Assembly (NCBI GenBank): GCA_023139225.1
Contig: JAGLNZ010000178.1
Location: 1 to 15,206, forward strand
Reading direction: 5' to 3'
From: Desulfobacula sp.
Lineage (GTDB): Bacteria; Desulfobacterota; Desulfobacteria; Desulfobacterales; Desulfobacteraceae
DNA length: 15,206 bases
The notes under the pieces are model-generated. The model was not told where the DNA came from. It searched no databases and worked only from the letters and a program-made list of their open reading frames with translations. Positions within the stretch are counted from its first letter, which is position 1. The number at the start of each line of letters is the position of its first letter. Position numbers and translations under genes: made by a program. Below, piece by piece: positions 7,589-14,835 of this stretch.

Positions 7589-9679
7589 TTAGTTCGCCTT
7601 TGCCATTGGAAAGTCAGTATCCGGGTTATAGCAGATCCTGCAGCAATTCAGGCATCTTTCAGCTTCTTTGTGGGCCACATCCTCAGGTAGAACAAGATCA
7701 ACCTCCGCCATGGAATCAAGCCTTTGCTCAACAGGAAGTTCCGGCATTTTGGCCCGGGCACTTTTTTTAATACCATCCACTTTTGTGAAAATAGATTCAC
7801 GAATTCGTTTATTCTGTAAAGAATCTTTCAGCGGTTCGACGGGTTTTCCTTTCAGGAACAGATCAATGGACCGGGCTGCCCGCCGCCCCCCGCCAATGGC
7901 GTCTACAACCAGGGACGGCCCTGTGGCTGCATCCCCTGCGGTAAAAATATAAGGTATGGATGCCTGCATGGTTGCAGGATCATTATCAACGGTGTTCCAT
8001 CTGGTCAGTTCCAGTTCAGTCATTCTTGGATGGGGGTCCTGCTCTTTAAAAGAAGCATCCGGGGACTGGCCAATGGCTGAGATGACCATATCCACATCAA
8101 GCATGGTTTCAGAACCTTCGATAGGCTCGGGACGTCGTCTGCCACTGGCATCCGGTTCTCCCAGCTCCATTTTAAGGTATTCAAGGTGGGTGACGTTATC
8201 GCTGTCATCACCAATCACTTTTGTGGGCGCAGCCAGGAAAACAAAGTCAATACCTTCTTCTTCCGAGGCAACAATCTCAACTTCATTGGCCGGCATCTCT
8301 TTTCTGGTTCGTCTGTAAACCATGTATACTTTATCAAGCCCAAGTCTTAAAAGGGTTCTTGCACAGTCAACCGCTGTATTCCCGCCACCGACAACGGCTG
8401 CGGTTTTTCCCAGGCTTATTTTTTCACCGCTTGAAATTCTCTGCAGAAAATCGATCCCGGTAAAACATCCGATAAGGTTTTCCCCGTCAATGCCAAGGGA
8501 ATAGTCTTCCCATGCGCCAACTCCTAGGAATACAGCATTATATCCAGAGGCCATCAAAGATCCTAGCCCGAAATCCGCCCCGAGTTTGACATAACAGAAT
8601 GACTTTATTCCAAGGTCTAAAATTCCCTGGATTTCCCAGTCAAGAACCTTTTTGGGAAGTCTGTATTCAGGGATGCCATATCTAAGCATGCCGCCGAGTT
8701 TCGGCATGGCTTCAAAGATATCGACCTGATGACCGATCCTGCGCAGGAAGAATGCACAGGAAAGTCCAGAAGGCCCGCCACCGACCACTGCTATTTTTTT
8801 ACCTGTATCCGGTGCGCATTTAATAGGAATTCTGGAACCGGAATTCATCTCGAAATCCGCCACAAATCGTTTGAGCTGGTTAATAGAAACCGCCTCGTCT
8901 TCAATTCCTCTTCTGCACTCATCTTCACAGGGATGGGGACAGACCCTGCCACAGGCAAGGGGTAAGGGGTTTCTCATGCGGATGGTCTGGACCGCTTCTT
9001 TATATTTGCCTTCCTTAAGTTGATTGATATATCTGGGAATATTGATTTCAGCAGGACAGGTCTGGGCACAAGGAGCCAGAGGATCATGTTCCTGATTAAA
9101 CTTCATGAGTTTTTCAGAAAGGGTTTTTACCTCGATAATATCTTTTGGACAGGCCTGCTGGCATGCACCGCAGCCCACACATTTATCATCATCAACAACA
9201 GGATAGCCGTTGGGTCCAAGTTTAACAGCATCAAATTGACATGCTTTTACACAATCGCCAAGACCGATACACCCCACACCGCAAACTCGTTTGCCGCCAA
9301 ACACAACTGCCATGGCTTTGCAGGAGGAAATTCCCATATAGTAGTATTTATCATCGGCACGAAATCCGCCTTCACACATATTATAAGATAACGGGCTTTC
9401 AGCCGAGCCTGCATCCACGCCCATTATTTTAGCCACTTCTTCCACGCCCTCTTTGCCTGAAATAACACATACGGAAGGCGGCTCAATACCGCTTACAACT
9501 GCCTGGGCAGCAGCGGAACAACCCGCATATCCGCAACCACCGCAGTTTGCACCGGCAAGGTTGTTTTCCACCTGGGCAATTCTCGGGTCTTCATATACGT
9601 AAAAGACCTTGGATGAAAGGCTGAGCACAATACCGCACACTGCACCAATGCCTAACATAAACAATAAAGCTGGGATCAT
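7589..9679 (-). CDS. rnfB: RnfB fused to a GltD/NfnB-like FAD/NAD(P) oxidoreductase
   Basis: One uninterrupted 696-residue frame. Residues 1-~190 are RnfB, the Rnf subunit that receives ferredoxin electrons: a membrane helix (2-22), a 4Fe-4S domain with NCGGCGYAGC (C46, C49, C54) plus C71, then two ferredoxin clusters (C133/C137/C143/C147 and C167/C170/C173/C177). Residues ~195-690 form a GltD-type module. CAQTCP and CGRVCPHPCEDEC (C204, C208, C243, C247, C251, C255) are its iron-sulfur N-domain. GGGPSG (300-305) is the FAD fold, GGGNTA (431-436) the NAD(P) fold, YRRTRKEMPA (455-464) the region that usually contacts NADPH, and AGDAATGPS (581-589) the second FAD contact. A tail has C676, C679, C680 and C683. 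Start: ATG with AAGGTG at 9690-9685. It is the last gene of the rnf operon, 69 bases after rnfA. NADPH preference is suggested, not proven. Confidence 0.93.
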   Translation of the reverse strand: MIPALLFMLGIGAVCGIVLSLSSKVFYVYEDPRIAQVENNLAGANCGGCGYAGCSAAAQAVVSGIEPPSVCVISGKEGVEEVAKIMGVDAGSAESPLSYNMCEGGFRADDKYYYMGISSCKAMAVVFGGKRVCGVGCIGLGDCVKACQFDAVKLGPNGYPVVDDDKCVGCGACQQACPKDIIEVKTLSEKLMKFNQEHDPLAPCAQTCPAEINIPRYINQLKEGKYKEAVQTIRMRNPLPLACGRVCPHPCEDECRRGIEDEAVSINQLKRFVADFEMNSGSRIPIKCAPDTGKKIAVVGGGPSGLSCAFFLRRIGHQVDIFEAMPKLGGMLRYGIPEYRLPKKVLDWEIQGILDLGIKSFCYVKLGADFGLGSLMASGYNAVFLGVGAWEDYSLGIDGENLIGCFTGIDFLQRISSGEKISLGKTAAVVGGGNTAVDCARTLLRLGLDKVYMVYRRTRKEMPANEVEIVASEEEGIDFVFLAAPTKVIGDDSDNVTHLEYLKMELGEPDASGRRRPEPIEGSETMLDVDMVISAIGQSPDASFKEQDPHPRMTELELTRWNTVDNDPATMQASIPYIFTAGDAATGPSLVVDAIGGGRRAARSIDLFLKGKPVEPLKDSLQNKRIRESIFTKVDGIKKSARAKMPELPVEQRLDSMAEVDLVLPEDVAHKEAERCLNCCRICYNPDTDFPMAKAN

Positions 9680-9748
9680 AATATCACCTTAGTTTTGAAC
9701 TTTCCTGTAATTGATAAAAAAAGTTAGTGGGGTTATCCCAATTTGTTT

Positions 9749-10324
9749 TTAAACCATTCCTTTAAATGACATAAATGTTAAGGCAATGATGCCTGCGGTA
9801 ACAAGACCGATGGATGTATCCTGCAAAGGTTTTGGAACCCTTGCAAGGTTAATTCTTTCCCTGACGCCGGCAAAGAGTATGAGAGCAAGTCCAAAACCGA
9901 CAGCATAGGCAAAGGAGGAAACAGTTGCTTGAACAAATGTATATTCCTCTTTAATATTGATTAAACAAACACCCATTACTGCACAATTGGTGGTGATGAG
10001 CGGCAAAAAGATTCCAAGCCCTGCATACAAGCCGGGGATACTTTTTTTCAGGAACATTTCCACAAACTGGACCAGGGATGCAATGACCAGGATAAAGGAA
10101 ACCGTACGTAAATATTCGACGTTAAGCGCCTTTAACAGGTAGACGTCGACAATCCATGTGATAATGCCGGCCATAACAAGAACAAAGACAACCGCCATTG
10201 CCATACCCACTGCAGTCTCCATTTTCTTGGATGTACCAAGAAACGGGCAGTTCCCAAGGAACTGGGCAAGGAGAATGTTATTGATAAAGATACAGCTTAT
10301 TGCAAGGACGAATAGATCACCCAT
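9749..10324 (-). CDS. rnfA: Rnf complex membrane subunit RnfA
   Basis: Integral membrane subunit of 191 residues, close to the family length, with about six membrane helices. RnfA and RnfE form a pseudo-symmetric pair that holds a [2Fe-2S] cluster in the membrane and carries electrons across it, coupled to Na+ or H+ transport. The two cluster-site segments are intact: FLGNCPFLG (C26) and TTNCAVMGV (C114). VRERINLARVPKPLQ and the TAGIIALTFMSF end are typical of RnfA. The start has a good AAGGAG upstream and lies 15 bases after the rnfE stop, indicating cotranscription. Confidence 0.96.
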   Translation of the reverse strand: MGDLFVLAISCIFINNILLAQFLGNCPFLGTSKKMETAVGMAMAVVFVLVMAGIITWIVDVYLLKALNVEYLRTVSFILVIASLVQFVEMFLKKSIPGLYAGLGIFLPLITTNCAVMGVCLINIKEEYTFVQATVSSFAYAVGFGLALILFAGVRERINLARVPKPLQDTSIGLVTAGIIALTFMSFKGMV

Positions 10325-10339
10325 ATTATTATCTCCTTT

Positions 10340-10948
10340 TTATTTTTTACCAATCAGGTTCATCAAACAGAGCATGAGTCCAAGGCCTACAAAAGCGCCT
10401 GGTGCTTCAATCATGAATTGAAACGGGAGAAAATTGCCTCCCATTTCAAACACAGGGAGTCCTTCCCAAATGGTAAGGGTTCCGTTTCCTATAAATTCTC
10501 TGACAGCACCAAGGGCAGCAAGCGATAGTGTAAACCCAAGGCCGATACCTAAGCCGTCTGCAACGGATAAAACCGGTCCGTTCTTGCTGGCAAAGGCTTC
10601 TGCCCGGCCAAGAACAATACAGTTCACAACAATAAGAGGAATGAAAATACCCAGTTTCAGGAATAATTCATATGTATAGGCCTGCATCACCAGCTCCACA
10701 ATAGTAACAAAGGTAGCTATAATGACTATGAAACAGGCAATTCTGACTTTCGACGGAATAACATTTCTAAGAAGTGATATTAAAAGATTGGAGAAAACCA
10801 GAACAAAGGTTGTCGCAACTCCCATCCCGATTCCGTTTTCAACCGATTTTGTTACAGCAAGGACAGGACAAAGCCCTAAAACCAGTCTGAAAGGAGGTAT
10901 CTCAGCCCAGAGTCCTTTTGTAAATTCTTTTGCTAAGGATTGTGCCAT
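10340..10948 (-). CDS. rnfE: Rnf complex membrane subunit RnfE
   Basis: Integral membrane subunit of 202 residues, homologous to RnfA and to NqrD. LGLCPVLAVT (C27) and VVNCIVLGRAEAFA (C110) carry the two cysteines expected to bind the shared [2Fe-2S] cluster with RnfA. ALGAVREFIGNGTL (145-158) and the PGAFVGLGLMLCLMN end are characteristic of RnfE. An AGGAG motif precedes the ATG, and the rnfG stop is 28 bases upstream. Nothing unusual is seen, which suggests the trans-membrane electron step of this Rnf is conserved. Confidence 0.95.
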   Translation of the reverse strand: MAQSLAKEFTKGLWAEIPPFRLVLGLCPVLAVTKSVENGIGMGVATTFVLVFSNLLISLLRNVIPSKVRIACFIVIIATFVTIVELVMQAYTYELFLKLGIFIPLIVVNCIVLGRAEAFASKNGPVLSVADGLGIGLGFTLSLAALGAVREFIGNGTLTIWEGLPVFEMGGNFLPFQFMIEAPGAFVGLGLMLCLMNLIGKK

Positions 10949-10976
10949 ATTATATTGTCTCCTAAAATATTTTGCC

Positions 10977-11558
10977 TTATTTCATCTGTTTGACAATTTC
11001 AGGTTTTAGTTTCTGATAAATTTCCTTTGCCTGGGCTGCAGCAACACTGACTCCTTTTGAAGTAACGGTTGCACCGGACATGGCATCAATGACGCCGCCA
11101 TCGCCTTTTAGGGCAAAATTTGTGTCCATTGAAAGGCCCGAAAACTGGGAGACAAAAGAAAGGTCATCCTTGGCCCTTGATCCGATACCAGGGGTTTCTG
11201 CATGGGTGGTTACCCTTACATCTATAATTTCATCAGTGGAAAGGTTGATGCCCACCATCAGTCCTATTGGACCGCCAAAAGCGCTTCCTTTTGTCTCAAA
11301 AGCAATTGCTTTTGAACCATCGGAAAGAAGGCTTGGGAAAATCTGTAGTTCAATATCATCGGTTTTGACTGTAAACCTTTCCGCCAGCGGATCATTAGTG
11401 GCTTCCGGAAAGATATCTTGAATGGCCGGAGCTTTCTGAAATTTCAAGACCTGATTTTCAATCCGTACTTCAGTTCCTGATTTTACAGCAGCAAGCAATC
11501 CGCCTGAAACAGCTGTTAAAACTGTTAACACCACAATCATACTAATCATTTCACGCAT
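10977..11558 (-). CDS. rnfG: Rnf complex FMN-binding subunit RnfG
   Basis: A 193-residue protein with one N-terminal membrane helix (about 5-24) and a domain on the outer face of the membrane that carries covalent FMN. The flavinylation motif is intact: MSGATVTS (160-167), the modified residue being T166, attached elsewhere in the family by ApbE. HAETPGIGSRAKD (119-131) is the other RnfG/NqrC hallmark. No apbE gene is in this window. The start overlaps the rnfD end by 8 bases, with AGGGTG upstream, so translation is probably coupled. In the cytochrome-linked Rnf of Methanosarcina acetivorans the RnfG side is the likely contact to a multihaem cytochrome; the same may hold here (inference). Confidence 0.95.
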   Translation of the reverse strand: MREMISMIVVLTVLTAVSGGLLAAVKSGTEVRIENQVLKFQKAPAIQDIFPEATNDPLAERFTVKTDDIELQIFPSLLSDGSKAIAFETKGSAFGGPIGLMVGINLSTDEIIDVRVTTHAETPGIGSRAKDDLSFVSQFSGLSMDTNFALKGDGGVIDAMSGATVTSKGVSVAAAQAKEIYQKLKPEIVKQMK

Positions 11559-12519
11559 TGTTTACACCCTTTCCCAAAGCTTTTGGTCTAATTGTGTCGA
11601 TGAGGGGGTTCACAAGGTTCAATAACAGGATCGCCAGTACGGTACCATCGGCATAGGCGCCGATGTTTCTCATCAAAATAATCATTACTGCAGCAAAAAA
11701 ACCGTAAAGAAGCATGGGAATTCGGTTTGCCGGTGAGGATGAATTCTCCGTGGCAAGGAAGAATGCCCCGATAAGCGTATATCCTGAAAAAAGATGGATC
11801 CCGGGGCCTGCATAGGAATCCGGGTTTGCCATACTAAAGCACAAGGCTGTTACAATGATGCCCGTAATAAACGAAACCGGGATTTCCCAGCGGATATATC
11901 CCCTTAAGATCAGGTAGATACCACCAATAATCAGGCCGAGCCCAAAGGTGGAACCAATGGCTCCCACCTGTTTGCCCATGATAAGATCGCCTGCGGGAAA
12001 CAGACCTGCAACCTCTAAGGCTCCCTGGAATTTAAGAGCTGCCAAAGGTGCAAGGGCGGTAAAATCAAATTCATAATTTACATAGGCAGTATCAAAATCA
12101 AAAAAAGCTTTCCAGGAAAGCATTAAAAAGGCCATTCCCACAAGGGCAGGGTTGAACGGGTTAGCCCCGATACCACCGAAAATCGTTTTTCCGATAACCA
12201 CTGCTACAAAGGTTCCTACGATCACAAGCCACCAAGGGGATGTGGCCGGAAGCATCATCCCGAAAACAAGCCCGATCACGGCAGCATCCAGATCACCGAT
12301 GGAGATCTTGTTTTTGGATATGATATTCATGACAAGTTCCCAGATCATGGCACTGGAAAGAGATAGTGCAAGCACACCAACGGCTGGTGCGCCGAACTGA
12401 ATAATACCGAAAATGATCGCTGGAAGGGCGGCAATCATGATATTCAGATTCATTTGGAAAAGACTGTCTCCATCATGCCAGAAAGGTGCATGGGATACTG
12501 TTAATTTGTTGTTAGTCAT
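11551..12519 (-). CDS. rnfD: Rnf complex membrane subunit RnfD, flavinylation threonine replaced
   Basis: A 322-residue membrane subunit related to NqrB, with about nine or ten helices. It normally holds a second covalent FMN and is thought to help pump ions. GDLDAAVIGLVFGMMLPATSPWW (the part at 75-90 is most typical), IFGGIGANPFNPALVG (113-128) and NRIPMLLYG support the call. The segment aligning with canonical D-x-x-[ST]-G-A-T-P-L-A reads FTALAPLA (153-160): the flavin-carrying threonine is A157 (codon 12049-12051) and no SGAT-like motif remains nearby. The later IGSTFGLGLIIGG (189-200) sits where other RnfD proteins have IGETSALALLIGG. The start has GGAG 7 bases upstream, 14 bases past the rnfC stop. 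Confidence 0.93.
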   Translation of the reverse strand: MTNNKLTVSHAPFWHDGDSLFQMNLNIMIAALPAIIFGIIQFGAPAVGVLALSLSSAMIWELVMNIISKNKISIGDLDAAVIGLVFGMMLPATSPWWLVIVGTFVAVVIGKTIFGGIGANPFNPALVGMAFLMLSWKAFFDFDTAYVNYEFDFTALAPLAALKFQGALEVAGLFPAGDLIMGKQVGAIGSTFGLGLIIGGIYLILRGYIRWEIPVSFITGIIVTALCFSMANPDSYAGPGIHLFSGYTLIGAFFLATENSSSPANRIPMLLYGFFAAVMIILMRNIGAYADGTVLAILLLNLVNPLIDTIRPKALGKGVNNA

Positions 12520-12533
12520 TGGCAGTCTCCATT

Positions 12534-13805
12534 CTAAGCATCTGCTCTAAGTGTTAAAAGCTCATGTTTCCCAAGCCGGATATATTGGTATAAAGGGATC
12601 CTTGCTGTACAGACATATGCGCAAAGACCGCATTCAATACAAGACTCAAGATCATATTTGTCGGCTGCCTCTTCATACAGGTCAGCCTCAAGGTATCGTA
12701 CCAGAATATTCACAGGGACATTTACAGGACAGATCCGGATACATTTACCACAATTGACACATGCATTGTCTGATAATTCAGGGATGATATCCCTGTCCTG
12801 AATAATTACCATATCCATATCCGGTCGGACAGGATGGTGATGGGTATAGGTTGCAAATCCCTTCATGGGTCCACCGATAACAATTCTGTCCTGGTCGTTG
12901 ATATGAATACCGAAGGTGTTTAAAATTTTATATAAAGGTGTGCCAATGGTGACCTTGACCCTGTACTGAGTCTCCCGCTTTCCAATAATCGTCAGGATTT
13001 TTTCAAAACCTGCAGATTTTGTTTTGTATGCCCGGGCCAAAGAGACCACAGCTTCAGCAGTGATAAAACAAACCCCCATGTCTTCCGGATTTTTTCCTGC
13101 AGGAAGAACGATGTTCAGATGGTCTTTTAAAACCATTGCCGGTAAATTGGATGGATATTTCATTGAGGTTTTGAATACCTGGATTGTATCAAATCCTCCT
13201 GGAATATTTAAATTTTCCGGAATTGTAATACAGAGTTTTGGAACATGAGTAATTTTTTTCAGGATTTGAGTCCCTTCTTTTATCTCATCCAAAAATTTAC
13301 AGGTTACATATTGATTGGTGGTCGATAAAAGATCTGAATCGGCACAGGTGATGACAATGGTATCAATCTTCATATCATCATCGGCAAGAATCTTTAGCGG
13401 CGGTGCCCCGGGCAGTGTCCTTAAGTATTCATCAGCAGAGGCGATATCATCTTTCAAATCATATGTTATCGCATTTGTTCCGGTTGTCTGGTTTTGATCA
13501 TTTTTGATAACAAGGTAGGTGGATATATTGCCAAAATCATCCGAATAGCTATCAACGGAGGCTATGGTTCCTGTTACGGGAGAAATCGTATATTCCGTAC
13601 TTTCATAATACAGTCGTAATTTTTCTCCCTTTTCAACCAAGTCCCCTTTTTTGATTAAAGCCGGCCTTGTACTGTCAATAGGCTCATTCAATAATAAAGT
13701 AAGGTCGGACGGGATGGGTATTGATTCCGGCTCTTTAGGATCCGGTTCCACAAGATCATAGTTGAGCCTTGGTGGGGTTAATGTGAAAAACGATCGTTTA
13801 ATCAT
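12534..13805 (-). CDS. rnfC: RnfC-like subunit lacking the NADH/FMN-binding loop
   Basis: A 423-residue peripheral subunit. The C-terminal half is clear RnfC: IGKRETQYRVKVTIGTPL (274-291), IVIGGPMKGF (308-317) and two 4Fe-4S clusters, C349/C352/C355/C359 and C389/C392/C395/C399. The N-terminal barrel-sandwich segment is also kept (PVTGTIASVDSY, 76-87). Three features that define NADH-reactive RnfC are absent. The N-terminal GGIHPP motif is not there (the protein begins MIKRSFFTLTPPRL). The loop G-x-GGAGFPT-x-VKL is collapsed to LPGAPPLKIL (131-140). N-x-AECEPY is replaced by TCADSDLL (153-160). FMN and NADH are therefore unlikely to bind here in the usual way. The protein is expected on the cytoplasmic face of the membrane. 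AAGGAC precedes the ATG; the cytochrome gene lies 70 bases upstream. Confidence 0.9.
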   Translation of the reverse strand: MIKRSFFTLTPPRLNYDLVEPDPKEPESIPIPSDLTLLLNEPIDSTRPALIKKGDLVEKGEKLRLYYESTEYTISPVTGTIASVDSYSDDFGNISTYLVIKNDQNQTTGTNAITYDLKDDIASADEYLRTLPGAPPLKILADDDMKIDTIVITCADSDLLSTTNQYVTCKFLDEIKEGTQILKKITHVPKLCITIPENLNIPGGFDTIQVFKTSMKYPSNLPAMVLKDHLNIVLPAGKNPEDMGVCFITAEAVVSLARAYKTKSAGFEKILTIIGKRETQYRVKVTIGTPLYKILNTFGIHINDQDRIVIGGPMKGFATYTHHHPVRPDMDMVIIQDRDIIPELSDNACVNCGKCIRICPVNVPVNILVRYLEADLYEEAADKYDLESCIECGLCAYVCTARIPLYQYIRLGKHELLTLRADA

Positions 13806-13875
13806 AATAAGTCCTTGTTTTGTAAAAAGCTTGGGAACATTTATTATTGTTAATATGCAAAAAAAGCTTAATTAA

Positions 13876-14241
13876 CTATAATGAATGACACGAATTACAT
13901 TCTACCGGACCTGCTTCAAGATCTTCATGGCATCCCTGGCACTGAGCATGAAATGCATCAGCTCTCGATGGCAAGTCTTCATCACCTGTCTCTTCATGGC
14001 ACTCACTGCAGTTGTAGGTTTCATCATCTTCAATGTTGTGATGGCAGTCCAGACAATCTTGGGTATAATCGCCTGCGTGTACCGAATGGGTGAATAAAAC
14101 TTTGCCGGCTTTGTTCTGAAACATCATCCGTACTGGCTCTTCAGGTTCAGGGGGAGTAAAAGAGGCATAGCATATAATTCCTGTGATCAACAATGTGATC
14201 ATAATAAATATAGCTACTTTTAGGTCTCGTTGTGATGTCAT
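13876..14241 (-). CDS. Membrane-anchored tetrahaem cytochrome c3-type protein
   Basis: A 121-residue protein with an N-terminal anchor (residues 9-27, possibly an uncleaved signal) followed by a periplasmic haem domain. It has four CxxCH haem sites: C63-H67, C78-H82, C101-H105 and C115-H119. F-x-H-x-x-H (50-55), CHH (66-68) and H98 supply the four extra histidines needed for bis-His ligation (H52, H55, H68, H98). This is the class III cytochrome c3 pattern, except that all four sites have two-residue spacing, whereas Desulfovibrio c3 has two sites with four. It heads the rnf operon and is the probable periplasmic electron partner of the complex (inference). The Shine-Dalgarno is weak (GAGAGAAG). 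Confidence 0.9.
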   Translation of the reverse strand: MTSQRDLKVAIFIMITLLITGIICYASFTPPEPEEPVRMMFQNKAGKVLFTHSVHAGDYTQDCLDCHHNIEDDETYNCSECHEETGDEDLPSRADAFHAQCQGCHEDLEAGPVECNSCHSL

Positions 14242-14300
14242 AATGCTTCTCTCTTGTCTAAGGGTTAGAGTTTAAGTGACAAACCCACAACTAGGCAGCG

Positions 14301-14329
14301 GTTATATTATATTGTTACTATATTGGCAA
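14301..14329 (-). promoter_or_regulatory. Candidate promoter of the cytochrome-rnf operon
   Basis: The minus strand reads TTGCCA (14329-14324), 17 bases, TATAAC (14306-14301), each 5/6 to consensus. The start would be near 14294, leaving a leader of about 53 bases before the cytochrome ATG. It lies wholly between the rseC-like stop and the cytochrome start, so the operon need not depend on read-through from the rseC-like gene. The leader can form only a weak GGGTT/AACCC stem (14262-14286). Confidence 0.5.
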
Positions 14330-14344
14330 GAAAAAAATGTAAAT

Positions 14345-14806
14345 TTAAGGGATGGTGCAATTGGCCGGGATGACTTGTGATTTTTTTCTGACAAGGAAAG
14401 GTTTATACTCTTCCTTTTTTGAAAGTGAGTTGTTTTTCTTTCGGATGATATAAAAAGACAGTCCAAAAAATGAAAACCCTGAAATCATGGAAACAATAGA
14501 TGGGTCCATGTTTAAGGATGGTGCAAGACTATCGCCGATCAATGCACCGATGGTCAGTAAAATAATGGGAAATACATATAGAAGAAAAGTTATAAAAAGG
14601 ATGGGTCTGGTTTCAAGACCTATGACCACATTATCCCCTTTTTCAACGTTAAGAGTATTTTTAACCGTAACAGTCATTTCTTTTTGACTGCCGGCAGTTT
14701 CGCAGCTGTCTTTGGAAGTGCAAGACTCGCAGGCTCCGGATCTAATGGTTTTTATCCAGGCAATAGACGGGTTTGCCCTGGTAACAATTCCGTTTTCAGT
14801 GATCAT
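14345..14806 (-). CDS. RseC/MucC (SoxR-reducing system) family membrane protein
   Basis: A 153-residue protein. The N-terminal domain (1-65) has the family cysteine motif GACESCTSKDSC (C26, C29, C35). TVTVKNTLNVEKGDNVVIGL (45-64) matches the segment before the membrane part. Two membrane helices follow (about 69-91 and 103-121), then a basic tail. In E. coli, RseC acts with the Rnf homologue RsxABCDGE in keeping SoxR reduced; family members are often found beside rnf genes and may help assemble or support the complex. Here it lies just upstream of the cytochrome-rnf unit on the same strand, which fits such a role. No strong Shine-Dalgarno precedes the ATG. The fourth cysteine found in some relatives is not evident. 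Confidence 0.8.
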   Translation of the reverse strand: MITENGIVTRANPSIAWIKTIRSGACESCTSKDSCETAGSQKEMTVTVKNTLNVEKGDNVVIGLETRPILFITFLLYVFPIILLTIGALIGDSLAPSLNMDPSIVSMISGFSFFGLSFYIIRKKNNSLSKKEEYKPFLVRKKSQVIPANCTIP

Positions 14807-14835
14807 GATTCAATTATCATTTTTAAAATTAGGTA

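Noticed and set aside
7668..9432. Several + strand open frames within rnfB
   Set aside because: They are opposite a continuous, motif-rich frame and show only mirrored composition, so they are shadows.
9721..9740. Small hairpin TGGG/CCCA with a T-run between rnfA and rnfB (minus strand)
   Set aside because: The stem is only 4 bp and the T-run is five bases away. At most it is a weak attenuator, and rnfB belongs with the complex.
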